A stretch of 64,000 bases of DNA from Cryoendolithus antarcticus (lineage: Eukaryota > Ascomycota > Dothideomycetes > Cladosporiales > Cladosporiaceae). The number at the start of each line of letters is the position of its first letter. Position 1 is the stretch's first letter. The stretch is from assembly GCA_002077065.1 (NCBI GenBank), contig NAJO01000012.1:248001-312000 (forward strand), in the 5' to 3' direction. Below are positions 10,000 to 21,623 of this stretch, piece after piece. The notes under the pieces are model-generated. The model saw nothing but the letters and a program-made list of their open reading frames with translations. It was not told the origin of the DNA and made no database searches. The position numbers were made by a program, and so were the translations under genes.

Positions 10000-12597
10000 A
10001 TGCCTCCTCCACCACCCACCTCGAACATCCGCGCATTCGTGCAATGGAGGGACTCGAGTGTGTACGCCGGCGACGAGATCGAGTGTATTATCACATTCAG
10101 GAATATAGCCTCTACGATTAAGCAGGAGGATGAGGCGCACCATGGCGCAAAGTCACCAGGAGGAGACACTCGAGCGGCCCAGAGCAGCAGGAGGTCGTCA
10201 GTGGCACCAACGAACACACAGGCTGCGAGGGCGCCTTCGATAGCAGCTACCAGGGCGCCTTCGAACAGTCGAGGACATCGCCCGGCGCTGTCACTTAGTG
10301 TGGTGAGCGCCCCGTCGAAAGCTGGGCTGTACAACGCTCCCCTGCGAAGCGCACCACTACAGACTCGCACACCGGTGACTGCCAACGCGACAAAGGGCTA
10401 TCATGGACGCTCACTATCGATCATGTCACTTGGGAGCGAAGCGCCGGGCGATCGTACACCACCAATGGTGACTAGTCAAGGCAGGAAGCCCAGTAACGGA
10501 CACATGCGAAGCGCGAGTCTACAGGTCTCGTCGAAGCCGCCTCCATTGCCGCTAGCAGCGACGAGCGCAAATGGCACAGCGGTCACTCCCAGACAGCCGT
10601 CACCGCTGTATGAATCTAGCACGCCGCCCGCATTAGCTGAGGGAGAGGGCAACGATGCGTCGCTTAGGCCTGCAAGGCGGCGATTTGGCACCGTCTCAGC
10701 GAATAGCACGCCAAATCTTGGAGGGCAGGGATTTCAGTGTCGAAGTACTGGCTCTAATGGTCCTATAGTGCCGGACTTCTCCTTTCCCTCGCGACAGGCG
10801 GTGGAAGCGCGCCCGATGTCACCGGATGAGGTGTCGAAGCCGAAGCGGAGTCCTTCTACCATGCATTCTGGACAGTATCGAGGGACCTCTCCGCGTCCAG
10901 TGGAGGGTTACCCAGGCACTCTCGGCAAATCGAACCCGATACAGAGGGTCATGTCAGAGTCTTCGGCGGGAGGCACGCCACGGAGTAGTGGCGAGTTTTA
11001 CAGCATGAGCAACCATAGCGATGAGACCATAGTGTCCGAGCTGCCGAATCAGAGTCATGCCACTGGTCGACTTCTATCACAACCACACTCGCGACAGGCA
11101 TCACGATCTCGGGTTCCAGGCCAGGACAACAAACCTACCGAGCCGGAGACGTTGATGATGGGCTATGCGCAGACAGCAGGACACTTCACGCTGGACGGCA
11201 GTCTAGTTAACGCGGCGCCCTTTGAGGAAGTCAAGCGCAAAGGTGTGCAGGGTAGTGGAGGCGTCATCGGAGTAGAACGCTCAAGGCGCACCTCCGGCAT
11301 GTTCGGCGCACTCAGCTGGGGTAGCATCGGCGAGTCCATAGGTGGATTGCTAGGCAGCGATGAAAGCAGTTCGATGGCGCAGATGAAAGCTACCGCGAGC
11401 TTGAAGACGGTCCCGTTGCTCTCGACGCCTCAGACACTGCTATTCGTAGATCTCAGGCTTGCGCTTGGAGAAAGTAGAAGCTACCACTACCGCTTCGCAC
11501 TTCCTCGCGGGTTGCCGCCAAGTCATCGCGGTAGAGCGATCAAAGTGGACTATAACCTTGTGCTTGGTCTGCAGCGACCAGGCGGTCAAGTAGTCAGACA
11601 GATCGAGGTGCCATTTAGGGTGCTAGGCAGCGTCGACCGCCGAGGGGAGATCCTTGGTCACGACCTAATGTCACCCTACATCTTCTTGCAAGACTCAGCC
11701 CGTTCACAATCGGTCAGTAGTCCTGAGTACACGACTCCTGGGAGCCTTGACTTCCCTCCTTTCCCGTCGAAAGAGTCATCGAACAAGGCCAAGCCGCCAC
11801 AGCAAGGTCTGGAGGACTTTCTACGCTATGCCGACCGGTTACTAGCCAGCACTTCCGAGACCGACCAACATGGTGCTTTGCTCTCCCCCACATCGCCCAC
11901 CTCTCCAAACCTCAACCGAGTCGACAGTTTGCCCAATGATTCGCCACCTACTGCCAGCACGCGAGAGTACATCGACTTCGCCCTTCTCCGTGCCAATCAG
12001 ACCTCATCGCCCACAGCCCAGTCTCCAAACCGCTTCAACATCGCGCGCGCTGGCCAACCCGTCGCCGTCCTGACACTACTGCGACCAGCTTGCAGACTCG
12101 GTGAAGCCATGACAGGCCGTCTAGACTTCAGTCCGGCCTCTGATCCCAGCTTACCACCCCTGGTACCGACTTACGGCCTTCTGATTGAGCTCGAAAGCGG
12201 AGAGCGCGTTGACCCCTCGCTCGCTCTGCGCAGTGCAAGCTCGATTCAACGCGTGACGCACAAGATTCACGCCTCGATTCGTGAGACGACGCTGTTCGCA
12301 AAGTACATCACGTTCAATCTTACTGTGCCGACGAATGCGACGCCGACGTTCGAGACTACGGGCGTGAGTCTAAATTGGAGACTGAAGATCGAGTTCACGA
12401 CTGCGCGCGAGGTGGAAGGGGAGGAGAAGGGTGAACAGGGGCTGATGGAGGAGGTTGGCAGCGACGAAAGGGGCGTGACCATGCTCGCCAAAGAACGGCT
12501 GGATGGCGAGACGTGGGAGATCGGGATACCGATCAAGGTATACGGCACGCAAGTCGTCGTAGAGGACACTGCTGCGCCAGATGGCCTCGTCATCTAA
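10000..12597 (+). CDS. RGP1: RGP1, subunit of the Ric1-Rgp1 exchange factor for Ypt6/Rab6
   Basis: Single exon, 865 residues from the ATG at 10000. The N-terminus (SNIRAFVQWRDSSVYAGDE) is the start of the arrestin-like Rgp1 domain. It is interrupted by a long Ser/Pro-rich disordered insertion (about residues 45-400) and resumes with a membrane-trafficking-like beta-rich half. Near residues 470-560 are TPQTLLFVDLRLALGESRSY and the IKVDYNLVLGLQRPG stretch. The C-terminal strand ETWEIGIPIKVYGT is typical. With Ric1 it activates Ypt6 on the Golgi for endosome-to-Golgi traffic. Length matches filamentous-fungal orthologues, which carry such insertions. Its ATG lies 262 bases downstream of the RRG9 stop on the same strand. 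Confidence 0.92.
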   Translation: MPPPPPTSNIRAFVQWRDSSVYAGDEIECIITFRNIASTIKQEDEAHHGAKSPGGDTRAAQSSRRSSVAPTNTQAARAPSIAATRAPSNSRGHRPALSLSVVSAPSKAGLYNAPLRSAPLQTRTPVTANATKGYHGRSLSIMSLGSEAPGDRTPPMVTSQGRKPSNGHMRSASLQVSSKPPPLPLAATSANGTAVTPRQPSPLYESSTPPALAEGEGNDASLRPARRRFGTVSANSTPNLGGQGFQCRSTGSNGPIVPDFSFPSRQAVEARPMSPDEVSKPKRSPSTMHSGQYRGTSPRPVEGYPGTLGKSNPIQRVMSESSAGGTPRSSGEFYSMSNHSDETIVSELPNQSHATGRLLSQPHSRQASRSRVPGQDNKPTEPETLMMGYAQTAGHFTLDGSLVNAAPFEEVKRKGVQGSGGVIGVERSRRTSGMFGALSWGSIGESIGGLLGSDESSSMAQMKATASLKTVPLLSTPQTLLFVDLRLALGESRSYHYRFALPRGLPPSHRGRAIKVDYNLVLGLQRPGGQVVRQIEVPFRVLGSVDRRGEILGHDLMSPYIFLQDSARSQSVSSPEYTTPGSLDFPPFPSKESSNKAKPPQQGLEDFLRYADRLLASTSETDQHGALLSPTSPTSPNLNRVDSLPNDSPPTASTREYIDFALLRANQTSSPTAQSPNRFNIARAGQPVAVLTLLRPACRLGEAMTGRLDFSPASDPSLPPLVPTYGLLIELESGERVDPSLALRSASSIQRVTHKIHASIRETTLFAKYITFNLTVPTNATPTFETTGVSLNWRLKIEFTTAREVEGEEKGEQGLMEEVGSDERGVTMLAKERLDGETWEIGIPIKVYGTQVVVEDTAAPDGLVI

Positions 12598-12673
12598 TCT
12601 CAATCGACCCCACACCGTCATGAACTCGCCACCATCTCTCACGTTCCACTAGAGATCTCCCCATTAGTACCCC

Positions 12674-13305
12674 TCACAGCGCAAACCCTCGTCTCGTCAT
12701 AACAGCAATCTTCCCACTCTCCTCACTCGCGTCCCAAAACCCCAGTTCCTTACCATAAAACGCCATGCCCTTCCCCGGCGTAGCTACCAAAAACGCCCTT
12801 CGAAGCGCGGGCATACTATCAATCACCTCCCCACAAGAGGCCACAAGCCATTTGCCTAGATCTAGACCCCGGTGAGAAGGGGAAATGTAGACGTCCGTCA
12901 GGTAGCACGTGGAAACGTGGTCTGTGATGAAGCGCGCGAGGCCGATTTGCTTCGGTGCCGCTGGTGATGGGCCAACTATTGATGGAGAGGGGGTCCGGGG
13001 TGTGGATGGCTCGGAGACGGTGGCTGGTTCAGGAATAGCAGGAGGGACTTCGTAGACGCCTAGCGTAGTTGAATGTTGGAGCATGAGTTTCAGGGTATCG
13101 ATGTCGAGGCGTTTGGCCCACTGTGAGTCGTCAGATTCGATGATGGGGAGACTGAACACGGAGCACGTGTACGCACGTACATCTCCTCGCTCTCAAAGGC
13201 ATTGTTGATCATGTCCAAGTCCAGCAAGTCGATGGACGTCGAGATGAGGTATTCGACGCCTTTGACTTCTTTCCGCCACTCACGGACTGGAGTTGATGTA
13301 GCCAT
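12674..13305 (-). CDS. GNAT-family N-acetyltransferase
   Basis: Two exons, 13177..13305 and 12674..13120, with intron 13121..13176 (GTGCGT to CACAG, phase 0). The product has 191 residues from the ATG at 13305. Splicing joins EEMY to WAKRLD, a pattern typical of small fungal GNAT enzymes. The acetyl-CoA loop is seen as SPSHRGLDLGKWL, followed by FLVATPGKGMAFYGKELGF. A Pro/Ser/Thr-rich loop (about residues 65-90) is inserted between the first strands. GNATs move acetyl groups from acetyl-CoA to amines; the acceptor is unknown. It converges with RGP1, 76 bases between stops. No ATG lies further upstream in the open frame. Confidence 0.87.
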
Positions 13306-13702
13306 CGTCGCAGCCTGAAGGTCACGAATTGTCTCTGATCTATCACTCACAGGCGAGTGGCTGTTCCAGGAATCAACGCTATTGTCCAGAATTCTGTTGC
13401 AATGACTTCTGCGCCGTGTTTGGTGTGCAAATCGCTCAAGTAATTGTGAACTTCAGGTCGGTTTTGTGAAGTGGAGCATAAACTCACGGTAGCGACGACA
13501 TCGCAGCTACTATGCGGCCAATCGAGCTCAAATCAAGGTCGGAATAAGCCGCATACAATCGCATACTGTCTCGCCAACTACGTACTGAGACCATGGGCCG
13601 AAAGTCAGAGACTTCAATGTGAAGCTCATTACATTACGCTATGTACATCCTCGCGGTATCATCAACACCCTTCGAACCCATGCCCCGTGAACCAAGCACC
13701 TC
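13306..13702. other. Intergenic region between GNAT and MFS genes
   Basis: Promoter of the acetyltransferase and 3' UTR of the MFS porter. No gene, repeat or site was recognised. Confidence 0.55.
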
Positions 13703-15479
13703 TCACCTCACCTCCCCATCCTTACCCACCGCCGTCGTCCCATAATCCGATCCCGTACTCGCCCCCCTCTCGCCCTCCCCCGCAAACACATCCACACTAG
13801 CCTTCGCGAACTTCCGCGCAGGAACCTTCTGCTCAAACAACACGTCCAGCTCCGCGAACGTCCTCCCCTTCGGCTCCGGCAAGCGGAAGTAAGAGTACAC
13901 AATGCATAGCGCACAGCTCGCGGCCCAGAAAAAACCAGTGTAGTTCCCCCAATTCCACGCCGTGGGATTGATCATGTAAGGCGTAAGGACCGAGCAGACG
14001 ATACCTACTATGACGTATAGCCCGCGGCCTAGAACGACAGTCTTGATTTGCAGACGGCGCGTTGAGAGTTCGGCGACGAGAGAGTAGGCGACGGTGCCAA
14101 CGGTGAGTTGGTACACGGCCGCCCAGACAATCATTATGGAGCCTGTGGCTAGCGCGGATTGATCCCGGTGGGAAGCGGGGACGAGTCCGAGGAACCCCAT
14201 GATGAAGAGCATTAAGCAGAGTCCACAGAGTCCGTAAAGGAACAGCGTTCGCCGGCCGAGGCCAGCGCTCATGAGTCCCCAGGCGCCGAAGACGCCGACC
14301 ATGTTTATGGCGTACTGGCCCATCGCGAAGGAATATGAAGTCGAGGGGTCCAAGCCGGCTTGTTGCAGGAAGTAAGTGCTGTAATTTGAAAAGCTGTTAC
14401 CCGATAAGTTCTGCATGGCCCAGACCATGCAGACGATTTCCGTGCGGCGGAGATCGACGCCCTTGAAGCAGTCGAGGTAGGAGGCGCCGGACGTCAACTT
14501 CTCTTCGAGACGCGTGGTGTGCACCATCATGCTGACTGTCTCGTCGGCATCGAAATCAGTTTCACGGTTTAAGGAAGTGAGGCGGAGGAGCGAGTCCTTG
14601 GCGTCGGCAATGCGACCTTTGCGGACAAGCCACCAGGGCGACTCCGGGGCGAAGGCTATGCCTACTGCGAGGGGGACAGGCCACATCCACTGTAGGGCGT
14701 ACGGAATGCGGTAGGCCCAGTGATCGTTGCGGTTGAGCATTGCTTTGATGACGCCGATCGCGATCAGCTGGCCGAGGCCCCAGCAGAAGTTGACGTAGGT
14801 GGTTAGGTAGCCGCGCAGAGCTACAGGGCAGACTTCGGAGGCGTACTGCAAAGTGCTGTCAGTGAGAGTGGTCATGAGACGTAGTGAAGACGTCGGCGAG
14901 GAAACTCACGCTGATTGTCAACGTCTGGAATACTCCCCAAGGAATACCGCATAGTATCTCCGCTACAAGCAACTGCGCCAACGAATTCGCCGTGAAAAAG
15001 ATGGCCGTAAACCCCATGATCAGAGTCAAACACCCCACAACAGTCCACTTATACCCAAACCTCTCACTCACAAACCCATTCAAAATCAACCCAATAATCT
15101 CGCCCACATTCGCTCCATTACTCAATCCGCTCTGCCACGCAGCCGAAACCGAAAAACTACCATCCGGCTGCAAAGTCCCGAACTTCTGGTTCCACTGCGG
15201 AAATCCGTACAAGTTGTTGACGAGCGCGAGGTCGAAGCCTTCCATTGCTATGCAAGTGGAGATTAGGAGGGACCAGGCGATGGCTTTGGGGTACAGGCGT
15301 ATGCCTTGCATGAGAGTCATGCTGTGTTCTTTGTCGGAGGCTGACTTCGCGTTGAGGGTCGTCTGCTCGGAGGTTTCCGTGTGTGCTGCTGCTTCGACTG
15401 AGGATGTGCGAAGTGGCGACGCGTGTTTCTTGTCCATATCATGAGGCGCACCGGCCTCGGGAATGCGTTCTTGCGCCAT
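13703..15479 (-). CDS. MFS alpha-glucoside/maltose-type permease
   Basis: Two exons, 14910..15479 and 13703..14845, with intron 14846..14909. The product has 570 residues from the ATG at 15479; the open frame upstream has no further ATG. Splicing restores QTLTISYASEVCPVALRGYL, a motif characteristic of fungal alpha-glucoside:H+ symporters such as the MAL permeases. Other signatures are PESPWWLVRKGR after helix 6, LGRRTLFLYG, and PEPKGRTFAELD after helix 12. The cytoplasmic N-tail of about 70 residues is Ser/Thr/Glu-rich. It is expected in the plasma membrane, importing maltose-like or related glucosides with protons. No glucosidase lies beside it, so it is not part of a classical MAL cluster in this window. 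Confidence 0.92.
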
Positions 15480-16370
15480 GGTGATGCGCGGGTGTAGTTC
15501 GCGGTGTAATTCGGCAACACCCTCAATGCTACCAATGCTGAAGAGATACCAGAGGGAAAGCGGTGAGTTCAAGAAAGAATTGCATACTTAACAGCGCGGA
15601 TCATTGTTGTCGAGCATAGCGCTCCGAGTTGAGGTGGGGACGGCGACACGCGACCGAGCAGGCACTAGTCAGTTACAGGACCATGGCCAGCTCCAAGCAG
15701 CGTGCACAAGGGTGACGCATGGCTGAATGAGAGTGGCAGGAAGCTAGTAGACTGTGGGAGTGGTCACGCTGGTCATGGGAGCTCAGGCATGGAAGGATGG
15801 CTGTTGCAATCGAGGAGAGATGCGGAGAAACGCGCATCGTGAAGTGCATTACCTCGGCGTTCAGGCGAAACAGTTTATCCGCTTCATCAAACGCCACTCC
15901 GCAGATACAATGGAGACAATGGTTGACTTTTGAACTTATTGGATATTTCATACACCTCCTCAGCTTCATATAGACTACATACCCCTTCCCATCTTCCCAG
16001 CCCATCTCCTCTATGCCATGTACCCGCACTCCATACGCCTCGCCGAGTCCAACACGCCCGTCCGCCCGCAAAGCACACAATCTATCAACACCAGAACTCT
16101 CTCAATTGAGTCCGATATATATATGCAAGAAATTAGCTCTGCTCTGATTTCTTCGTCCGCGATACCGATCGCGTTGTAACAGCAGAGAGAACGCCGGGAG
16201 GATGCCAGACACCTGGAGCGAAAGGTGGGGAGCGCCGGGCTATGCAGCACAAGCAGGGTCGTGGGGCGAGGTCGGAGGGTCGAGTGTACGTGAAGCGTGG
16301 GAGCTGGCGTAGGAAGTCGATATCCAACGTCGTGCTGCAGACTTGCAAAGTACAAGCCTTGAGTTCAGTC
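15480..16370. other. Intergenic region
   Basis: Upstream region of the MFS permease and downstream region of the GH16 gene, both on the minus strand. Overlapping open frames on both strands resemble no family. Nothing else was found. Confidence 0.55.
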
Positions 16371-18637
16371 TCATCGCCACGGAACCCACGACCGCTTCGC
16401 CTTCTTAGCCTTATGCGCCATCTTCCTCTCCTTGTTCTTGCCCGAGCTCGTGCTAGTCGAGCACTGATCGACAAACGAGTTCTGAGGCCAACTGTAACCC
16501 GCTTTGTCCCTGCGCTAATGTCAGCAATCACCCAAAATCCAGTTATCGTGCAGCTCCACTTACCAGTGCGTCAGGTTAGGGTTGGTGTACGCCTCCCCAT
16601 GATTCGCAATATACTGCGTCGTCGGATATCCCGCCGGATCACAAGTCAACTCATCCCCATCGCCCTGGTAAACACGCACATAATCGATCCGCATCGTCGC
16701 GGGCATGAGCGGCGCAAGACCAGTCAAATTCAGCTCAGCGAACCCGGTACTCATGCCGAAATTGAGAATTAATGCCAAAGGCTCCTCGGGAATCACGCGT
16801 TGTCCGACATTGCCATTCGGCCCCGTAGCGGCGCCAGTGACTTTCCACGTATCCACATCGCCGACATTCCAGAGAATATATCCGTCCGCGCCGGGGGTAT
16901 ACTCGAAGCCGTACTTCTGGTATGCTTTGCCGTCATACCAGTTATTGTTCAGCAGCGTTACCGTAGACAGAGCTTGCTGGTACACGCCTCCCTGGTAGGA
17001 ATTCATAGCCGAGACCTTCGAGTCGTACAGCTCAATGGCGTCCGTGTTGGGCCGCCACAAGAGGTCAAATGGCGCGACTTGAAACGACTGTGACGCCGAG
17101 CCGACTTGGTTGTTCGCGTCTAGATGCCCGACGGAAGCCTCCAGCGCATCGATCTCGGGCGCGCTTCGGGCGATACCCGGGGAAGGGTGGTCTTCGCCCT
17201 CGCAGGAGCAGCCTGGCAAGCGCATGCCCGGGAGACTGCTGAGACCGTCTGGGTCGGACTGATTCCAGGTCACACCGACGTCGCATTCATCGTGGTAGCT
17301 GTACGGCCACATGCCGTCGGTTGTTGATAGATAGCCTGGTCGGCCGAGGTTGCCCATGGCCCAGAAACCAGGCCAGAACCCGATTGTGTCTCCTCGTCCG
17401 GGGAGTGAGATCGCAGCCTCCATGTAGCCTCCCTTGAAGCACATTTGATTCCAGGATTGCAACATGCCAGACCTGTAGTTGAGATTGTGGGATTGGAAGG
17501 CGTCGAATTTGAGTGTGAGAAGGCCGTCTTTGGTCGTTGCAGCATCAGGGTCGTACCACTGTGTGAAGAGTCAGCACTTCCACCTGTGTACTCACAGCGC
17601 CTTGTATTTAATGCATACCTCCAAATCCTGCGTAGCGCCATACCAAAAATCCATGGCCGTCCAGTAAGCATCATCGCCCGGGTAGAATGTCCGTCCATCC
17701 TCATTGAACTCGTCACTAAAAACCAACTGCTGTGTTTTACCATTTGTATCTTTTCGCGACATTGCACTCTTCGGCGTATCCGGATCTATCAAACCCGTCC
17801 GGACGTTCTTCAGCGTTGGCGCATTCCCATCGAGGCAGTTCGGATCCAGTTTGCACAAGTCCGAGCCCGCGGGTTTTATGGCCTTTTGTACGAACGTTCT
17901 GCATTTTCCCGTTAGCACACTGCAAATCTTGCCCGCTGTTCAACGGCAAGCACCTACAATATCGGGTATCCAATAAACAGAATCAACACACCGAGCGTGA
18001 TGAGCGCCAGGCCGCCAACATTCACCAGTCCACGCTTACTAAACAGGTCTGAGCAGTCCAGCTTCTCCTTTTCGTTTGGGTCCGGGTTGTGCAGGTAGTC
18101 ATCCTTCTCCACATCTTCCGGGAAAAGCAGCAAGCCCGCAGAAGGCAAGATGTTGTACTTCTCACTCACAGTCTGTGTGTTCACACCATCCTCGTCACTG
18201 CCTGCTCTTGAAGGTGCTCTGGAGTCATCGAACGGTGATGCGAATGGCCCGCCATACCGACTGTCTCTGCTTCCTGCACTTTCCGATGACCATGACGTTC
18301 TTCGCGAGTTGAAGCCACTTGCCGTCGGACTGTCCTCATCGCGGAACCGTCTCGTCTTGTTTCTTCGCGGTGGCAGTAACAGCTCAGCCGACTCCTGTGG
18401 CCCCTGATTGTCATACACGCCCGGCTGCCGTAGCGAGCCCGCTGTGCCTGGCCGCGGTGCCTGGACGGCGCCTGCGGATGTGAGTGACCGCGACGAAGGC
18501 TGCCGTGCAGTCTGTGGCCGCGACTGTGAATCGGATTGTTGTTGTTGGTCGATATTGAGAAGGTCACCACTCCCCGAGTTCAGTCGGATGTGAGGTGGCG
18601 CGTGCCTTGGCGGCGGGAGAGAAGGGTCGTTGTCCAT
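16371..18637 (-). CDS. KRE6/SKN1-like GH16 beta-glucan synthesis protein
   Basis: Four exons: 17958..18637, 17619..17898, 16564..17558 and 16371..16509, with introns of 59, 60 and 54 bases. The product has 697 residues. The N-terminal 200 residues are a Ser/Arg-rich cytoplasmic tail. One membrane segment (about residues 203-226) makes it a type II membrane protein. The lumenal part is a GH16 fold with the catalytic EIDALE motif near residue 454, preceded by GFWPGFWAMGNLGRPGYLSTTDGMWPYSY-type substrate-binding sequence (shown in part). Kre6 and Skn1 act in the ER/Golgi in beta-1,6-glucan formation of the cell wall. The last exon encodes a basic tail ending in VPWR. The long 5' region (18.6-20.2 kb) may hold an extended leader. 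Confidence 0.95.
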
Positions 18638-20187
18638 CACTGTTCCGCAGGCCGGGCGGAGTAGTGTGGAAGAAGGGGGAGATGGGCGCTACCGAGTCTG
18701 TACTGCAGTTCTGATGACGCGAGTGTGGTTTCAGTGAATGTGTGTTGTGTTGTGTAGTGGATCGTCCACACTCGCAAGTCAAGCGAATGTGTGTATTGTC
18801 AGCGCGAGTGGTCCAGCCGTGCGCAGTCAGGCAGTCAGGCAGTCAGGCGGATTGACAGTTGTGTTGTTGTGGTCAGCCAGGAATAATTCAGGCTTATGCA
18901 GGTCCCGAAAGAGCGTCGGTCGGCCGCGTGTTACGGGGGCGCTGCGGTGAGGCGCAGGTGAGGCGAGTTGTGTTGGGAAGAGCAGCAACAGCGGCGGAGA
19001 GGAGAGGTGGGAGGTATATGGCGGCGGTGATGGGAGAGACAGCGACGATGAGGGTGGGAGGTGTGTGTCTTGTGTGAGAATGGGCGTCGGGCCTCGCGTA
19101 GCACAAGTCTCTACTCGTGCTGTCCAAAGAAGGGGTGCAGCATAGGTCTGTGCTCGCCCGTCCTTGAGAGATGCGGCTCCACACCAATCGTCCACGCAAT
19201 GTCTTCTGCTGTTCGCCACTCCTTGTTGTTGTATCCTAGATTGCTCACACTGCGAATGGCACCAGCACAGCATGACCAGGCAATCCGTGAGTGGGAAAGC
19301 CGAAGCTGGAGTCGTCACGCGGTCACGACAACGCTGTCATCGGGCAACGCGGAGAAAAGTTTACTTCACGCTGCCGTCGCTGCATCTTCGGCGCAGCGAC
19401 GGCCATAACGACCTAGCAACATCCATCCTGCATACTACTGTGTGCAAAATACCGCAGGCAACACACACTCATTGTTCACGCTGTACGAGGGCCGGCACCG
19501 AGGAAGCGCGTAACGTCAGCATGTTGTGTCTCAACGCTACCCGAAATACATTACCCATCCCAGCTCTTTCTCCACCATCCGCAGGCATGTCACCACACGC
19601 GCCACGGGTCCCCAAGCGTGTTGACAAAGTGTCTTCCGGCAAGGTGGTGCAGATGCATAAATAGTGAGATCAGCCATTGCGACAGCCGTGAAGGATGCTC
19701 AGCTACTGGTCAATCGTTGGCCACGATGATACGTGTATATGTGGAGGAGTATGGCCGTTAGGTGATTCCACAAGGTAGATTACAGACTGTATAGTAGGTT
19801 CAACTACGCCACAGGGTTCAGCTTCGCGATGTCAGAAACCGTTACGCCTGGACCGAGCGCCTCGAATATGCATCTTCACGTGGCACTATATGGTAGTCTA
19901 TCGTCACAGAAGTCGCAGCTGGTAGAGAGTCGTCCTTGCGCATACCAGATGACTTGCGGAGACTGATTATCAGACCACTCCTATTCTATCAGCTGCAACG
20001 GCCGTCACACCAACGTCTGATCAGACATACTGAGCGAAATACCTCTGTCGTTGCAGCAGTTCTGGACTTTTCACCTTGCTGCGTCTGCGATACATCCCGA
20101 GACGTAATCACAAAGGTGATATCAGCGAGCTTAGGTCACTAGTAGGCTGGTGGCGCGAGAAGCGGGACTCCACAAGGAGCAGCAAGC
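18638..20187. other. Large divergent promoter region, GH16 and DPH1
   Basis: About 1.55 kb separates the GH16 start from DPH1. It includes pyrimidine- and purine-rich tracts near the GH16 side and an 8-base tandem repeat at 18823..18846. Open frames of up to about 165 codons occur but start at odd positions and show no family signature. Confidence 0.55.
18823..18846. repeat. Perfect 3-copy tandem repeat of gcagtcag
   Basis: Three identical 8-base units lie head to tail, with a partial fourth (gc) after them. They sit about 190 bases upstream of the GH16 start codon. It is probably a replication-slippage microsatellite. Each unit contains gtca/tgac, so a binding-site role cannot be excluded. 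Confidence 0.8.
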
Positions 20188-21605
20188 ATGGAGGAAGACA
20201 GAGCCATCGCGGACCTTGGACCCGATGTCTCGACAGGCTTCGAGAAAGAAGAGGACATGGCGGTGAAGACACCCAAGAGGAGATTCGTAGGGCGAAGAGT
20301 AGCAGATGCCAAAGCTGCGGCGCGGGCAGAAGCCGAAGGCAGCAGTGCGGTCGAGGATAGCAGCGCAGTACAAGGTGCATTCCACCACACACCCCAGCGA
20401 GCTTTCAACAAGTCGCTGACGCTCCCCTTCCAGTCGCGCCTCGTCGTCGTCCAGCACGCGCCCTGAACAACGTCCCCGATTCAATTCTCCACGATGTCGC
20501 GATCAACGAATCTATCGCTCTCTTACCGAAGAACTACAATTTTGAGCTGCACAAAACTATCCACCGCATCCGCACATCTGGCGCGCAGAAAATAGCATTG
20601 CAAATGCCCGAAGGCCTCCTCCTCTTCGCCACGACAATCTCAGACATCCTCACGCAGTTCTGCCCGAACACGACATACCTGATCATGGGCGACGTGACCT
20701 ACGGCGCCTGCTGTATAGACGACTACACCGCGCGTGCGCTCGGCTGCGATATGCTGATCCACTACGCACATAGCTGTCTCATCCCCGTAACGACGACACA
20801 AATCCAGACACTGTACGTCTTCGTAGACATCGGCATTGACGTACCGCATTTACTAGCAACGATCGAGCGAAACTTCAAGCCCGGCAGCACGATAGCCATG
20901 GTCGGCACGATTCAGTTCAACGCTACGCTCCACGGCACCGCTCCCCAACTCCGCGCAGCAGGCTACAACATCCTCATCCCTCAGATCGCGCCGCTATCGA
21001 AGGGTGAGATCCTCGGCTGCACGTCCCCACACCTCACCAAAGAGGAGAACGTAGACTGTATCCTCTACCTGGGCGACGGGAGGTTCCATCTCGAAAGCGC
21101 GATGATCCACAACCCCAAAATCCCGGCTTACAGATATGATCCCTACTCCCAGCGACTCACGCACGAAGTCTACGACCACGACACCCTCCTCACGGACCGC
21201 AGTAAAGCTCTCGCCGGCGCGCGGACTGCGAAGAAGTGGGGTTTGATCCTCGGCTCCCTTGGTCGGCAAGGGAATCCGCACACCCTCACTTTAGTCCAAA
21301 ACCACTTGCGAGACCGTGGCATACCGTACGTCAATTTGCTGCTTAGCGAAATCTTCCCTGGCAAGCTGGCCACGATGCCAGATGTGGAGTGTTGGGTGCA
21401 GGTTGCTTGTCCGAGGCTGAGCATAGACTGGGGGTATGCTTTCGCGAGACCGTTGTTGACGCCTTATGAGGCGCTTGTTGTGCTGGGACAAAGAGAGGGT
21501 TGGGAGAAGGAGGGGAGGTATCGCATGGATTATTATGGAAAGGAGGGGCTGGGGAGGGTGAAGAAGGAGGATTTGAGCGTTAAGGCGGTGGAGGCTGCGG
21601 CTTGA
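20188..21605 (+). CDS. DPH1: DPH1, 2-(3-amino-3-carboxypropyl)histidine synthase subunit 1
   Basis: Two exons, 20188..20374 and 20434..21605, giving 452 residues. The intron 20375..20433 ends in CCCCTTCCAG. A second in-frame acceptor at 20454 would remove seven residues. With Dph2 it carries out the first step of diphthamide formation on elongation factor 2, using S-adenosylmethionine and a 4Fe-4S cluster. The three cluster cysteines are visible in [17 protein letters not shown] and [11 protein letters not shown]. The core begins with NNVPDSIL and [16 protein letters not shown] and continues through [11 protein letters not shown]. The N-terminal 60 residues are charged, with RRFVGRR. It runs convergent to the thioesterase gene, stops only 18 bases apart. 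Confidence 0.95.
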
Positions 21606-21623
21606 GATGGGAGGGGGTGGGGT

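Noticed and set aside
13121..13176. Apparent frameshift in the GNAT gene
   Set aside because: A 56-base GT-AG intron explains it and gives the expected EEMY-WAKRLD join.
19061..19664. Two overlapping plus-strand frames in the GH16-DPH1 promoter
   Set aside because: Cys/His-rich chance sequence with no motif, and no clear start context.
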